Below, piece by piece: positions 17,562-25,778 of a stretch of 64,000 bases of DNA. The notes beneath the pieces were generated by a model, which was given only the letters and a program-made list of their open reading frames with translations, did not search any database and was not told the DNA's origin. Within the stretch, counting starts at the first letter, position 1; the number at the start of each line of letters is the position of its first letter. Made by a program: the position numbers and the translations under genes. The DNA comes from Candidatus Binatia bacterium (lineage in GTDB: Bacteria; Desulfobacterota_B; Binatia; UBA9968; JAJDTQ01): the NCBI GenBank assembly GCA_022827045.1, contig JAJDTQ010000175.1:1-64000 (forward strand). The letters run 5' to 3'.

Positions 17562-17780
17562 ATGATCATCGACATCGACCTCCAGAAATGCACGAGTTGC
17601 GGCGACTGCGATCCCGTGTGTCCCGCTGACGTCATCCACATGGAAGAGCAGGGCGGCCGGCAGGTGCCGGTCTTGAAGCACATCGAGCACTGCGTCACCT
17701 GCTTCAACTGCGAGATCTTCTGCCCGGTGCAGTGCATCGACGTCCATCCTATCGTGAGGCGCCGCCCGCTTCCCTGGTAG
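17562..17780 (+). CDS. Small 2x[4Fe-4S] ferredoxin (AprB-like)
   Basis: A 72-residue iron-sulfur protein with two CxxCxxCxxxC(P) motifs: Cys10/13/16/20 (CTSCGDCDPVCP) and Cys44/47/50/54 (CVTCFNCEIFCP). It lies 12 bp before the flavoprotein gene. The order small ferredoxin then FAD flavoprotein is that of AprBA adenylylsulfate reductase and of related uncharacterised oxidoreductases. It probably relays electrons to or from the flavoprotein in the cytoplasm; too short to be true AprB, which has a long C-terminal tail. Confidence 0.92.
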   Translation: MIIDIDLQKCTSCGDCDPVCPADVIHMEEQGGRQVPVLKHIEHCVTCFNCEIFCPVQCIDVHPIVRRRPLPW

Positions 17781-17792
17781 CCGTAAGACCAA

Positions 17793-19475
17793 ATGCTCGA
17801 GAAGGTCGGCAGGCTCATCGATACCGACGTGCTGGTGGTGGGCGCGGGCGCCGGCGGGCTCTGGGCTGCGCTGAGCGCCAAGCGGCATCTTCCGGACGGC
17901 AGGGTCGCCCTGCTGGACGCCCGCATGGTGGGCCGTAGCGGCCACACGGCCTTCTCCAACGCCTGGATGGTGGTGGTGACCCCCGACGACGACCTCGACG
18001 CCTGCGTGCGCGACATCGTGGAGGGGAACGAGTGGATCGCCGAACAGGAGCTCATCCGCGACGTTCTTTCGGTCTCGCACTTCCAGTTGCTGGAGTTGGA
18101 GAAGATGGGGCTCGTGTTCCCCAAGGAAGACGGCAGCTTCATCCGCCGTCCTACCCGCGGCCTCAAGGTCACCAAGGTGCTGAAGCCGGACGGCGGCGGA
18201 CTGGAATATTGCTGGCGCCTGCGCAAGGCCCTTGAGGCCGAAGGCGTGGACCTGGTGGAGCGGGTCTTCATCACCGACCTCGCCCGGGACGACGACGGGC
18301 GGGTGGCCGGCGCCTTCGGCATCGACGGCCGCACCGGCGAGTTCACCATCATCCGCGCCCGGGCCACCGTCCTGGCCACCAACAGCGTGACCTTTCGCGC
18401 CGGCTTCGTCCGCGACCTCACGGGCACCGGCACGCAACTGGCTTACGACGCGGGCGCCGTGCTCACCAACGCGGAGTTCGGCTATCTGCGGCCGGGAACG
18501 CCCAAGTTCTACTTCGAGGGCATCACCTTCGCCATCCAGGACGGCGCCAGGTTCGTCAACGCCGAGGGCGAGCCGTTCATGGAGCGGTACGAGCCCGACT
18601 GGGCGGACTGGGCCGACGTGCAGGCGCTGAGCAAGGCCATGGTTGCCGAAAAGAAGGCGGGAAGGACGCCCCTTTACCTGGACATGTCGCTCATCCCGGA
18701 GGAGGAGCGGGGCCAGTACCTCCAGAGCTCGGTGGCGTGGATGGACTACTTCTTCCGGAAGCTCGGCGACCGTGCGCGCATCGACATGTTCGGCAAGACC
18801 GAATACTACCCGCTGTTCCAGATGACCAAGCTGGGCGTCAAGACCGACGCCGCATGCCGCTCATCGGTGGACGGCCTGCTGGCGGCCGGACTGGCGCAGG
18901 CGAGTTGCGCCAGCCACTTCGCGGGTTTCCATATCGGCGCCTGCAACGGCACCGGCTGGATCGCCGGCAAGAGCGCCGCGGGCGACGCCCGGAGGTTGAC
19001 TCCGCCACGGGTCTCCGAGGGGAGTGCCCGGTCGGTCAAGGCCGAGGTCTCGGCGGGCTGGCCCAATGGAGACGAGAAGGTCGACGACAAGCTCCTCCGC
19101 GCCCTCCAGACCCTCATCTTCCCGTACGATGTCTCGGTGCTGAAGCACGAAACCCGCCTGCGGCAAGCATTGCGGGAGCTGGAAGCCATCGCCGAGCGCG
19201 GAGCCCGAAGCCACGCCGCCCACGTCCACGGGTTCGTGCGCCTGCGGGAGACGCAGTGCATGGTGGAGACCGCCAGGCTGATGCTGGAAGCGTCGCTGCT
19301 GCGCCGGGAAAGTCGCATGAGCCATCTCCGCGAGGACTATCCCGACCGCGACGACGAAACCTGGCTCAAATGGATTCTGATCGACAAGGGGAGTGAAGGA
19401 CCCCGCCTGTGGACCGAGCCCATCAGGACCCCCTTGGTGCCGCCGCCCGCCGGCGATGTGCGGGCCGGACACTAG
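17793..19475 (+). CDS. FAD-dependent oxidoreductase of the fumarate reductase / AprA-like family
   Basis: A 560-residue flavoprotein with the N-terminal dinucleotide-binding motif VVGAGAGGLWAA (glycines 17-22), the ARMVGRSGHTAFSNAW loop typical of the fumarate reductase/succinate dehydrogenase flavoprotein family, a capping domain in the middle and a C-terminal helical region (LRQALRELEAI...VHGFVRLRETQCMVETARLML). It is paired with the small ferredoxin 12 bp upstream. Sequence context (no SDH-B or -C partner, no ATP sulfurylase) argues against both succinate dehydrogenase and dissimilatory APS reductase. Its stop shares the CTAG tetranucleotide with the convergent OCD-3 gene. Confidence 0.87.
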   Translation: MLEKVGRLIDTDVLVVGAGAGGLWAALSAKRHLPDGRVALLDARMVGRSGHTAFSNAWMVVVTPDDDLDACVRDIVEGNEWIAEQELIRDVLSVSHFQLLELEKMGLVFPKEDGSFIRRPTRGLKVTKVLKPDGGGLEYCWRLRKALEAEGVDLVERVFITDLARDDDGRVAGAFGIDGRTGEFTIIRARATVLATNSVTFRAGFVRDLTGTGTQLAYDAGAVLTNAEFGYLRPGTPKFYFEGITFAIQDGARFVNAEGEPFMERYEPDWADWADVQALSKAMVAEKKAGRTPLYLDMSLIPEEERGQYLQSSVAWMDYFFRKLGDRARIDMFGKTEYYPLFQMTKLGVKTDAACRSSVDGLLAAGLAQASCASHFAGFHIGACNGTGWIAGKSAAGDARRLTPPRVSEGSARSVKAEVSAGWPNGDEKVDDKLLRALQTLIFPYDVSVLKHETRLRQALRELEAIAERGARSHAAHVHGFVRLRETQCMVETARLMLEASLLRRESRMSHLREDYPDRDDETWLKWILIDKGSEGPRLWTEPIRTPLVPPPAGDVRAGH

Positions 19476-20587
19476 AACAGATCGGGGAATATACCTTCCG
19501 GGACCTCGCGTCCCATCCCCTTGTTTACCGCCGCCTCGTAGACCTTCCCCGCCAACGCGGCGAACTGCAGCCCGAAGCCGACGCTGTTGTTGAAGCAGGT
19601 GATCTGGTCGGAGTCGGTCCGGCCCGGGTGGCGATTCAGCAGCAGGTCCGGCAGGTCGGGCGTCTTTGCCCAGTCGATGTTGACCGCGTCGCCCGGGGGA
19701 TAGCCTTTTTCAATATCCAGCAGCACCTGCGGCGGCAGCGGGCCGTGCTGGTTCCTGGCAACGAAGGTTGTCGGTCCCAGGTTGTCCCTGGAGTTGACCG
19801 CGAGAACGTCGAAGCGGGCGAAGGTCTCCGGCGCGACCTCGCAGTGCCGCACCGTGCAGACGTACTGCCCGGGTTCGAGCCAGCCGGTCTGGACCACCGG
19901 AGTCAGGGCGTTGGTCGCGATGACCACGATGTCGCTGCCGCGGACGGCCTCCTCGGCGTTGTCCACGGCCGCCACGTCGGGGCATTCCTCCCAGCGGGGA
20001 TCCTCGACGAAACCCTGTCGGTGGTCCGGGTTGGGACTGAATACGCGAACCGACCGGATCCCCTCGACGCTTTTCAGCATCGCGTCCAGGTGGGCGCCGG
20101 CCATGAAGCCGGTGCCCAGCACACAGACCCGGGAGGCGTCGGGCTTGGCGAGATATCTCGCCGCCAGCCCGGCGGCTGCCCCCACGCGGAGGTTCCGGAT
20201 GTGCCCCTCGCTGACGAGGGCCAGGAGGTCGCCGTTCTCCAGGCTGAACAGGAACAGCAGCCCCCGTGTCACGCTGTGGGACCGCCGGGTGCTCGGGGTC
20301 CGGTCGCGGCGAAAGTTGCCGTGGCGCTCCTGCCAGTAGAGCTTGTCCGTAAGGAAGCGGATGGCCGCGTACTTCTGGGTGGAGGCCGACATGGTCTTCA
20401 GGCTGTGGGCGCCGGGAAGCGTGTTGCCCTCGTCGTCGACATAGGAATCGGGAGTCAGCAGGTCGATTCGTGGGCTGGTGATGGAGGCGCCCGTGCCCAG
20501 GTCCCGGTAGGTCTCTTCGAGAGCGTCCAGGCTCGTCTCCATGTCGAGGAGTTGCTCCGCTTCGGTGTTGTCGATGGCGAGTATCAT
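19472..20587 (-). CDS. Ornithine cyclodeaminase family protein (divergent subfamily, OCD-3)
   Basis: A 371-residue OCD-family protein. It has the N-terminal DNTEAEQLLDMETSLDALEE block, AIRFLTDKLYW with arginine at the canonical lysine position, NLRVGAAAGLAA, the Rossmann VLGTGFMAG motif and the C-terminal GFGLQFAALAG/GREVPEGIF signature. The ATG at 20585-20587 is used; an in-frame TTG 15 bp upstream is less likely. It is convergent with the flavoprotein gene, overlapping by the shared CTAG stop, and downstream of OCD-4 with a 58-bp gap. Confidence 0.87.
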   Translation of the reverse strand: MILAIDNTEAEQLLDMETSLDALEETYRDLGTGASITSPRIDLLTPDSYVDDEGNTLPGAHSLKTMSASTQKYAAIRFLTDKLYWQERHGNFRRDRTPSTRRSHSVTRGLLFLFSLENGDLLALVSEGHIRNLRVGAAAGLAARYLAKPDASRVCVLGTGFMAGAHLDAMLKSVEGIRSVRVFSPNPDHRQGFVEDPRWEECPDVAAVDNAEEAVRGSDIVVIATNALTPVVQTGWLEPGQYVCTVRHCEVAPETFARFDVLAVNSRDNLGPTTFVARNQHGPLPPQVLLDIEKGYPPGDAVNIDWAKTPDLPDLLLNRHPGRTDSDQITCFNNSVGFGLQFAALAGKVYEAAVNKGMGREVPEGIFPDLF

Positions 20588-20645
20588 AAATGCTCCGTTC
20601 AAAGGGGAGCAGCGGGCTCCCGGGTGTGTTCGCGGGTCGCGAGGG

Positions 20646-21737
20646 TCAGTCCCGGATGTCTTGCACGAACCACTCGGTGGGCAGCTCGCGGCCGACCCCG
20701 CGTTCCTTGGCCAGTTGGTACAACCGCCCTCCCACCGAGGCGAACTGCAGGCCCTGGGTCCCGACGTTGATGAAGCAGGTGATCTGTTCCGGCGAGGAAC
20801 GGCCCGGAGCGTCGCCCCTGACCACTTCCACGAGCCTCGGGTACTGCTCCTCGTCGATGTGGACCCTGGACTTGGGGATGCGGGCCAGCTCCTCCGGTTG
20901 GCCCGCGGTGTATCCGGCGAAGTGAAACGGCCGGAAGTCGTTTTCCATCTGCTTGCGGCTCATGGTCTGGTCTCCCAGCCGCACCGTGACGTCGAACCGG
21001 TCCCAGACCTCGGCGGCCGCGAACTCGCGCAGGTCCAGGTTGGTCACGTGCATGCCGGGCTCGAGCCAATCGGGGTCGGTGAGCACGGGGACGATGGAGT
21101 CCGTGCAGGTGGAGACGACATCGGAGCCGCGCACCACGTCTTCGGGGTTGTCGAGGACGTCGATCCGAAGCCCGAGCAGCTCCCTCATTTCCTCGGCATA
21201 GGTCTCGCGGCGCCCCCGGGAGCGGCTGTAGACCTTCACCCGCTTGAGGTTGCGTACCTCGGCGAAGGCCTGGAGATAGGTGCGCGCCATGCCGCCGGAG
21301 CCGATGATGCCCACCACTTCGGCGTCCTCCCGGGCGAGGTACTTGACCCCGAGGCCGGCGCCGGCGCCCACCCGCATGTGCTGGATGATGCCGTCATTGA
21401 TGATCGCCAGGGGCTCGCCGTTGTTGGTGCTGAAGAGCATGACGAGGCCGCAGAAGGTGCCGGGCTCGATGCAGTACTTCTCCTCGTTGGCCCCTTCGGG
21501 CCAGCGCACCATGTCGGACTTCATGCGGATGGCGAAGGTGCCGTAGGTCCGGCACACGCCCTCCATGCTGCCCCAGCGGAAGAACGCGTCCTGCTCGTCG
21601 CTGGGGGCCCATACGTCGAGCCTCGGCCGATGCACCGCATTGCCGGCGGCCAGATCCCGGTACCCCGTCTCCAGGGCTTCCAGGCAGGTCTTCATGTCCA
21701 GCAACTCATGGACGTCGTCGTTGTTCAGAAGAAGCAT
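20646..21737 (-). CDS. Ornithine cyclodeaminase family protein (divergent subfamily, OCD-4)
   Basis: A 363-residue OCD-family protein. Motifs: LLNNDDVHELLDMKTCLEALE, FAIRMKSDMVRWP (arginine in place of lysine), MRVGAGAGLGV, the Rossmann IIGSGGMARTY and the C-terminal TQGLQFASVGG/GRELPTEWF signature. The ATG at 21735-21737 is preceded by GAGGTG. A TTT-type binding protein gene lies 44 bp upstream on the same strand, so Bug-1, OCD-4 and OCD-3 form a plausible operon that couples uptake of an organic acid to its oxidation or reduction. Confidence 0.87.
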   Translation of the reverse strand: MLLLNNDDVHELLDMKTCLEALETGYRDLAAGNAVHRPRLDVWAPSDEQDAFFRWGSMEGVCRTYGTFAIRMKSDMVRWPEGANEEKYCIEPGTFCGLVMLFSTNNGEPLAIINDGIIQHMRVGAGAGLGVKYLAREDAEVVGIIGSGGMARTYLQAFAEVRNLKRVKVYSRSRGRRETYAEEMRELLGLRIDVLDNPEDVVRGSDVVSTCTDSIVPVLTDPDWLEPGMHVTNLDLREFAAAEVWDRFDVTVRLGDQTMSRKQMENDFRPFHFAGYTAGQPEELARIPKSRVHIDEEQYPRLVEVVRGDAPGRSSPEQITCFINVGTQGLQFASVGGRLYQLAKERGVGRELPTEWFVQDIRD

Positions 21738-21781
21738 TGGCACCTCGTTGTGAATCGCTCTTGGTGATCCGCGGCTATCTG

Positions 21782-22837
21782 CTACGCCCCCATCAACTCC
21801 TTCCAAAGGGTCCTCAGCGCGGGAGTGACCCGAAACCCTTCGCGGTAGAGTTCGACCATTTCATCCCCGCTGACCAGGTTTATGGGCCGGCCGCTCTTCC
21901 GGGCCTCGGCGAGGAGTTTCGGATCGGCCGCCGCTTTCACGAAAGCGCTTCGTAGAATCTTCACTCTTTCCTTCGGCACGCCGGCCGGCAGCCAGAAAGG
22001 TCTTCCCGCGATCGTGGAAGGGAAATAGCTTGCGGTCAAGGCCTTGCCGTCTTCCGTGCGGGCCAGCTCCCACAGCGTCGGCACCTTGGGCAGCTCCGGG
22101 CTCCGCTTCCGGTCCTGAGTCCCCGACTGGACGATGATCGTTATCTTCCCGGCCTTGAGAAGGTCGCCCACCCGGTCGCGTACGGAGGCCAGAGACCTTC
22201 CCGCCCCCAGCAACTCCCCTTTGCGCACGGCCACGTCGATCTGCGGGCCGCCGCGATAGCCCAGGACGATGTCGAAGAGCTTCCTGCCTACGAGTTCCTC
22301 GGTGATCCGCTTGATGAGATAGCCTCCGCCGCCGACCCCGGTGGCGCCCACGGGCGGCGGCTTCTTGCCTTCCTCCAAGGCGGCCTGAATCGCGGAGATG
22401 CTGGTGTAGGGCGTGCCGGTGCGCATGTACACGGTGAGGATATCCGTGGCCAGGCTCCCCACCGGATGCATTTTCGTGAAGTCCGCCTTGAGGGCGTCGA
22501 CCCCGGCGATCTGCGCCAGATAGAGCTCACGGGGCAGGGTTCCCAGCGTCAACCCGTCGGCCCTGGCGACCTTGGCGAGGTAGTTCGAAGCAACGATCCC
22601 TCCGGCGCCGGGCATGTTCTGGACCAGCACCCTTGGCTTGCCGGGGATGTACTTGGGCAGGTGCCGGGCAAGGAGACGCGCGTAGATGTCGTAGCCGCCC
22701 CCCGGGGTGAAGGAGACGATGAAGTTCATCGTCTTCCCTTGGTAGAAGTCCGCGGACGCGGAGCGTGCCGGCTGGGGGTCGTGTAACAGCAGAAAACCGA
22801 GAGCAACCGCAAGGGTGGAGAAAGCTGTCATCTTCAT
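21782..22837 (-). CDS. Tripartite tricarboxylate transporter (Bug-type) substrate-binding protein, Bug-1
   Basis: A 351-residue periplasmic protein with an N-terminal signal peptide (residues 1 to about 26, MKMTAFSTLAVALGFLLL) and the Bug-family binding loops FTPGGGYDIYARLLARHL and NMPGAGGIVASNYLAK. Such proteins capture di- and tricarboxylates or other carboxylated metabolites. Its usual membrane partners TctA and TctB are not in the window. AAGGAGGACCTG precedes the ATG. It leads the minus-strand run with OCD-4 and OCD-3. Confidence 0.9.
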   Translation of the reverse strand: MKMTAFSTLAVALGFLLLHDPQPARSASADFYQGKTMNFIVSFTPGGGYDIYARLLARHLPKYIPGKPRVLVQNMPGAGGIVASNYLAKVARADGLTLGTLPRELYLAQIAGVDALKADFTKMHPVGSLATDILTVYMRTGTPYTSISAIQAALEEGKKPPPVGATGVGGGGYLIKRITEELVGRKLFDIVLGYRGGPQIDVAVRKGELLGAGRSLASVRDRVGDLLKAGKITIIVQSGTQDRKRSPELPKVPTLWELARTEDGKALTASYFPSTIAGRPFWLPAGVPKERVKILRSAFVKAAADPKLLAEARKSGRPINLVSGDEMVELYREGFRVTPALRTLWKELMGA

Positions 22838-23157
22838 CAGGTCCTCCTTGTAGCGGTCAGGAACTTCCGCGGCTGTGCGTCGTCTTGTTGGAAAGTTTGT
22901 CTCATCTACGCCGGAACGCGCCGATGATTCCCCAAACGCCCTGAAATTGTCAAGCCACGCGTGCTTCGCGGGTCCAACAGCAAGCCGAAGAGCCGAATTT
23001 TATTGATATCATAACTGGTATCGAACGTATTTCATTTGTTCCTTCGGCGCCGTGGGGCCTCTTTGATTCCCCCCGGTGTTACTGTATAATCCGCCAACGC
23101 TCGGGCCGTGGCGGAGATCTTTGCGGCGGCCTGATGAACTCACGGAGGAGGTGCGAA
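22838..23157. other. Divergent intergenic region, 320 bp
   Basis: There is no gene between Bug-1 (minus) and the thiol-dioxygenase-like gene (plus). The interval is AT-richer than its surroundings and holds two related octamers, TGATATCA (23004-23011) and TGGTATCG (23016-23023), spaced 12 bp, which could be an operator for a GntR-type or other regulator. A promoter candidate for the plus-strand gene lies at 23063-23090. Confidence 0.45.
23063..23090 (+). promoter_or_regulatory. Candidate sigma70 promoter for the thiol-dioxygenase-like gene
   Basis: TTGATT (23063-23068) is followed after 16 bp by a perfect TATAAT (23085-23090), about 67 bp before the ATG at 23158. Confidence 0.55.
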
Positions 23158-23724
23158 ATGGCGCTCGACCCGGCAGCAATTGAGAATACGTTCGACCGAT
23201 ATATCGAGGAGTTGCGCTCTCTTTGGAGAGACAGCAATGACGCGGAGTTGCCCTTCAGAGTGAAGGCGGCCATGGAACGGATGCTCGCGGCCACCCGTCC
23301 GGACGATCCCTGGATAGCGGAGATCATCCGTGATGCCGACCCGTCGCGGGAACTTTACCGGGATCCGGACTACGGGTTCGTACAAATGGGGCACGTCCAC
23401 CCCGAGGGGCACGGCAACCTGCCCCACGACCACGGGCCCTGCTGGGTGGTCTACGGCGCCTATACGGGACTCACCGAGATACCCCTCTACGAGCGCGCCG
23501 ACGACGGCAGGAACGCCGACAAGGCAGACTTGCGCGTCAAGGAGGTTCACAAGCTGGGGTATGGCACCGTTTACCCTTACCTGACGGGCCAGATCCATTC
23601 GACGCGTGTGGTGGAGCCACCCGCGGTGGTCTTCCGGTTCCTCAGCGCGGATCTCACCCGGATCCTTCGCCGGCGCTACAATCTGGAGACCGGCGAGGTG
23701 TCGCTCATCGAGCCGGTGGGATAG
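23158..23724 (+). CDS. Cupin-fold protein resembling cysteine/thiol dioxygenases
   Basis: A 188-residue protein of the PCO/CDO-like cupin type. His90 and His92 in LPHDHGPCW and His147 in GQIHSTRV give a three-histidine arrangement with spacing close to that of cysteine dioxygenase. HVHPEGHG just before it is histidine-rich. The ATG at 23158 is chosen because GGAGGAGGTGCGAA lies directly upstream; an ATG 24 bp earlier lacks such a site. It is followed after 63 bp by OCD-5 on the same strand. It might oxidise a thiol or a hydroxylated ketone; no substrate can be named. Confidence 0.7.
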   Translation: MALDPAAIENTFDRYIEELRSLWRDSNDAELPFRVKAAMERMLAATRPDDPWIAEIIRDADPSRELYRDPDYGFVQMGHVHPEGHGNLPHDHGPCWVVYGAYTGLTEIPLYERADDGRNADKADLRVKEVHKLGYGTVYPYLTGQIHSTRVVEPPAVVFRFLSADLTRILRRRYNLETGEVSLIEPVG

Positions 23725-23787
23725 CTGGACCGCCGTAGCCCGTGGTGAAGGACCAATGATGGCCGGTGCCGGGAAGATGACGTTGCG

Positions 23788-24855
23788 ATGACCCATATCC
23801 TGAACAACGACGACGTCGAGAGGGTCCTCACCATGGACGACTGCATGGAGGCTGTCGAGCAGGCCTTCGAGGACCTCGGCCGGGGGGTTGCGGTCAACCA
23901 GCTTCGCACGCACACCTACGTCTCGTTGGAGAGTTCCAGGCAGTCGTACCGTCTGAAGACCATGAACGGCGCGGTTCCCCGTTTCGGCGTCATGGCCCTG
24001 CGGCTCTCTTCGGACATCGTCCACTTTCCGACCGTTTCGGGATTGGTGCGGCAAGAAAAAGTTCCAGCCGCGGCAGGAAACAAGTTTGTCGGACTGATAC
24101 AGCTATTCAGTCTCGAAACCGGCGAGCCTCTGGCCATTATCCAGGATGGATTTCTGCAGAAGACCCGGGTAGGGGCCACCAGCGCCCTGGGCGCGAAGTA
24201 CCTGGCCCGGGAGGATGCTCGGGTGCTGGGGCTCTTCGGCTCGGGTCTTCAGGCGGGGGCGCACATCGAGGCCATCTCCAAGGTGCGGAAGCTCGACAAG
24301 GTGAAGGTGTTCAGCCCGACGCCCGAGCACCGGCGGGAATTCGCCGCGGAATGGAACGAACGTCTCGGCATACCGGTGACCGCCATGGACGACCCCCGGG
24401 ACGTGGTCGCGGGCTCGGACATCGTCATGTCCGCCACCAACACCAACGAGCCGACGTTCAAGGGCGAATGGCTGGAAGAAGGCACGCACGTGGGCTCCAT
24501 CGTGAACAGCGACGAATCGGTGAAACGCATCGAGCTGGACGAGGTGACGCTGCGCCGGGCCGACGTGATCGTCATCAACTCACGCGCCCAGTCCGAGTAT
24601 GCCGGCCATCCCGACCTCTTGAAGCCCATCGAGGAGGGGGTGTTCGGCTGGGACAAGGTCCACGAGCTGGGCAAGCTCATGATCGGCGAGGCGGCGGGCC
24701 GGGCCCGCGACGCCGACATCACCGTGTACAAGAACAACGTCGGCATGGGCATTCAGTTCGCCGCGGTGGGGGCCAGGGTGCTGGAACTGGCCAAGAAGGA
24801 GGGCTTGGGCAGGGAGATTCCCACGGACTGGTTTCTGGAGACGATACATCCGTAG
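23788..24855 (+). CDS. Ornithine cyclodeaminase family protein (divergent subfamily, OCD-5)
   Basis: A 355-residue OCD-family protein: N-terminal LNNDDVERVLTMDDCMEAVE, ALRLSSDIVHFP with arginine in the canonical lysine position, KTRVGATSALG, the Rossmann GLFGSGLQAGAH and the C-terminal GMGIQFAAVGARVLELAKKEG/GREIPTDWF signature. It is closest by eye to OCD-2. It probably shares a transcript with the upstream cupin, and a STAS gene follows after 60 bp. The ribosome-binding site is weak (GGGAAGATGACG). Confidence 0.87.
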   Translation: MTHILNNDDVERVLTMDDCMEAVEQAFEDLGRGVAVNQLRTHTYVSLESSRQSYRLKTMNGAVPRFGVMALRLSSDIVHFPTVSGLVRQEKVPAAAGNKFVGLIQLFSLETGEPLAIIQDGFLQKTRVGATSALGAKYLAREDARVLGLFGSGLQAGAHIEAISKVRKLDKVKVFSPTPEHRREFAAEWNERLGIPVTAMDDPRDVVAGSDIVMSATNTNEPTFKGEWLEEGTHVGSIVNSDESVKRIELDEVTLRRADVIVINSRAQSEYAGHPDLLKPIEEGVFGWDKVHELGKLMIGEAAGRARDADITVYKNNVGMGIQFAAVGARVLELAKKEGLGREIPTDWFLETIHP

Positions 24856-24869
24856 GGGTCGCCACGGTG

Positions 24870-24890
24870 TTGACAAACCACGCGGTGGTT
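24870..24890 (+). promoter_or_regulatory. TTGACA box abutting a perfect inverted repeat upstream of the STAS gene
   Basis: TTGACA (24870-24875) is followed immediately by AACCAC-GCG-GTGGTT (24876-24890), a perfect dyad. A matching -10 box is poor (24893-24898), so the promoter is uncertain; the dyad could be an operator over a -35 element or a hairpin after OCD-5. Confidence 0.35.
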
Positions 24891-24915
24891 GCGGTCTGGA
24901 AAGGAAAGGAGTCGG

Positions 24916-25269
24916 ATGCCAATGGAAATTGACATCAAGTGGGGCCGGAAAGACCGAATTCTGATCGCGATGCTCGAGGGCCGGTTCGATAGCCGCAACG
25001 CCGATGTGTTCGAGCGCATGCTGGAGCTGGGGATCGATGCCGGGGACCAGGCCTTGCTCCTGGACTTCGAGAACGTGACCTTCTTCAGCAGCGCGGGTCT
25101 TAGGGTCGGCCTGCGAATTGCACGGAGGTTCACCGGAGAGGGGAAGAAATTTGCGATATGCGCGTTGTCTGACTCGGTCCGCGGTATCGTCGAAGTCAGC
25201 GGCTTCGACAAGATCATCACGATCTACGACACGCAGCTTGCGGCGGTCGAAGCCTTGGAGAAAGGCTAG
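24916..25269 (+). CDS. STAS-domain protein (anti-sigma factor antagonist family)
   Basis: A 117-residue single STAS domain. The phosphorylation-loop motif FFSSAGLRVG (Ser58-Ser59) is intact, so it could act in a partner-switching cascade with a serine kinase/anti-sigma factor; none is in the window. The ATG at 24916 has GGAAAGGAGTCGG upstream and is preferred over a TTG 27 bp earlier. Its TAG stop is also the first three bases of the inverted-repeat element 25267-25429; removing the element would leave a TAA stop at the same place. Confidence 0.88.
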   Translation: MPMEIDIKWGRKDRILIAMLEGRFDSRNADVFERMLELGIDAGDQALLLDFENVTFFSSAGLRVGLRIARRFTGEGKKFAICALSDSVRGIVEVSGFDKIITIYDTQLAAVEALEKG

Positions 25270-25429
25270 TGTCGCGTCCCATGATTTCCCGGCATAAGTT
25301 GCGCCGGATTTTTTGTCGTCGGCAAGGCGCGATGACGAGCAGTGGCGGGTACCACGCGAGGAAGAGCAACGCAGCCGACGGCGAAAAAGACCAGCAAATT
25401 ATGCCGGGAAATCATGGGACGCGACACTA
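25267..25429. mobile_element. 163-bp MITE-like inverted-repeat element, copy 1
   Basis: The ends 25267-25297 and 25399-25429 are perfect 31-bp inverted repeats beginning TAGTGTC and ending CATAA. Both ends carry TA, fitting a TA target duplication of the IS630/Tc1-mariner kind. The 101-bp core (25298-25398) is about 90% identical by eye to the reverse complement of the core of the second copy at 32266-32428. The core is itself partly palindromic (GTCGTCGGC / GCCGACGGC and GTGG / CCAC), so the whole unit can fold into one long hairpin. No coding capacity. The left end forms the stop codon of the STAS gene. Confidence 0.85.
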
Positions 25430-25457
25430 AAAGCCCGTCCGGTCCACGGGGGGAAAG

Positions 25458-25778
25458 ATGAGCGACAGTCAGAACGAACTGCAGCAAAGGATCGCGAGAA
25501 TACAAACCGCGTTGGATATAGAGCTCGTGGGGGACAATATTTCGGACATTGCCGAGTTCACGGTGGAGAAGTTCGAGTTCAGGACGGACAGCGCGCTCTC
25601 CGCGAAAGTACGTGAGCAGGCGGTCACCGAGATCAAGGACATATTGTGGCGGCGGGTTGAACGACTGAAAGAGCGGCGCCAGGAGGTTCTTGCGGACATG
25701 TTCAATGCGGCGGAGGCCAAGCTGGGAGAAGTGGTCGAGAGAAGCAAGCGGGGACGGACCAGCGGGCCGAATGGCTAG
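25458..25778 (+). CDS. Small helical/coiled-coil hypothetical protein
   Basis: A 106-residue charged protein with predicted long helices (residues 1-25 and about 55-100; heptad-like EIKDILWRRVERLKERRQEV and EAKLGEVVERSKRG). It has no signal peptide or membrane segment and matches no family I know. GGGGGAAAG precedes the ATG. Its last eight bases overlap the start of the ligase gene, which implies translational coupling and a role linked to that enzyme. Confidence 0.7.
   Translation: MSDSQNELQQRIARIQTALDIELVGDNISDIAEFTVEKFEFRTDSALSAKVREQAVTEIKDILWRRVERLKERRQEVLADMFNAAEAKLGEVVERSKRGRTSGPNG

Noticed and set aside
17562..19475. Ferredoxin and flavoprotein as dissimilatory adenylylsulfate reductase AprBA
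   Set aside because: The ferredoxin is only 72 residues and no sat, dsr or qmo genes are present; the flavoprotein is only generally AprA/FrdA-like.
25267..25429. Reading the hairpin element as a simple transcription terminator
   Set aside because: It is far too long, has 31-bp perfect ends with TA flanks and a second copy with a related core, and lacks a terminal T-tract.
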